Shown here: positions 6,053 to 6,232 of the stretch, in pieces | How positions within the stretch are numbered: position 1 is the first letter of the stretch | Layout of the letters: the number at the start of each line of letters is the position of its first letter | Assembly: GCA_018302885.1 (NCBI GenBank) | Contig: JAGVZC010000033.1 | Span: 1-6,232 of the forward strand | Length of the DNA: 6,232 nt | Source of the DNA: Candidatus Woesearchaeota archaeon | GTDB taxonomy: Archaea; Nanobdellota; Nanobdellia; SCGC-AAA011-G17; GW2011-AR20 | Direction of reading: 5' to 3' | Position numbers and translations under genes: made by a program | Notes under the pieces: model-generated | The model's database searches: none | What the model saw: the letters and a program-made list of their open reading frames with translations, nothing else | Told to the model about the DNA's origin: nothing

Positions 6053-6067
6053 TAATTTAGTAATAAG

Positions 6068-6232
6068 ATGATAAAAAAGTTTACAATTTTAATTGGATTT
6101 CTTTTGGTTCTTGCTGGTTTTGTGAATGCAGAAGATATATTTGATTGTCAGGTTTTGGATGAGGAAGGAACAGAATATATTTTACAAAATGATATTAATA
6201 CAAACGAACTTTTATGTATAGACATACAGGCG
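6068..6232 (+). CDS. Secreted protein N-terminus, possibly a beta-helix surface protein (partial, cut at window end)
   Basis: Fifty-five codons are open from ATG 6068 to the window edge with no stop. Residues 1-20 form a clear signal peptide (MIKKF, a hydrophobic core, then GFVNA as the likely cleavage site), and its ending FVNA matches that of the propeller protein upstream. The mature part begins EDIFDCQVLDEEGTEYILQ and continues to a second Cys in LLCIDIQA. Archaeal right-handed beta-helix (NosD-like) surface proteins often open this way, with a Cys, a Y-x-L-x-x-D-I strand and a C-x-x-I-x-A strand before an LDC-N-G motif, but that motif would lie beyond the window, so the family is a guess. 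The gene begins 15 bp after the propeller gene on the same strand and has no Shine-Dalgarno site. Co-transcription is likely. Confidence 0.75.
   Translation, partial: MIKKFTILIGFLLVLAGFVNAEDIFDCQVLDEEGTEYILQNDINTNELLCIDIQA

Overview
The window looks like a piece of a low-G+C archaeal chromosome (about one third G+C by eye). It most resembles an uncultivated DPANN-type lineage (Woesearchaeota/Pacearchaeota/Nanoarchaeota-like); I hold archaeal origin with fairly good confidence and the lineage more loosely. The reasons are a Rad50 with an archaeal-style Zn hook, TATA/BRE-like boxes 25-40 bases before starts instead of Shine-Dalgarno sites, and secreted proteins with signal peptides and many N-glycosylation sequons. 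One of them has a C-terminal module I associate with archaeal surface proteins, and another opens like archaeal beta-helix surface proteins. No mobile element, CRISPR array, tRNA or rRNA was seen, and there is no gene-free stretch longer than 139 bases.

Layout: (1) 9-323 (+), a complete small UPF0145/YbjQ-family protein. Its stop codon directly abuts the stop codon of the next gene, which converges on it. (2) 324-2276 (-), a 650-residue surface-anchored protein: signal peptide, lamin-tail domain, staphylococcal-nuclease-like domain, Ig-like segment, cysteine-containing archaeal surface module, low-complexity stalk and C-terminal membrane anchor. (3) 2311-4353 (-), a compact 680-residue Rad50 ATPase with all core ATPase motifs and a CPVC hook, but no mre11, herA or nurA beside it. 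(4) 4354-4492, a divergent promoter region. (5) 4493-6052 (+), a secreted 519-residue protein built from seven ~52-residue repeats (a predicted seven-bladed beta-propeller), then a coiled coil and a small four-cysteine C-terminal domain. (6) 6068-6232 (+), the first 55 codons of another secreted protein, cut by the window edge.

How the genes fit together: Rad50 is an intracellular DNA-break repair ATPase, while three of the five genes encode exported proteins, so this looks like a cell-envelope neighbourhood with a housekeeping repair gene inside it. The secreted nuclease lies 34 bp downstream of rad50 on the same strand and could be co-transcribed, but it has its own TATA-like box placed for a leaderless transcript. 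The propeller gene and the partial gene after it (15 bp gap) probably form an operon for surface or secreted proteins. The most notable items are the lamin-tail/nuclease surface protein and the propeller/coiled-coil/Cys-cap protein. I found no clear evidence of a multi-gene defence or mobile system.
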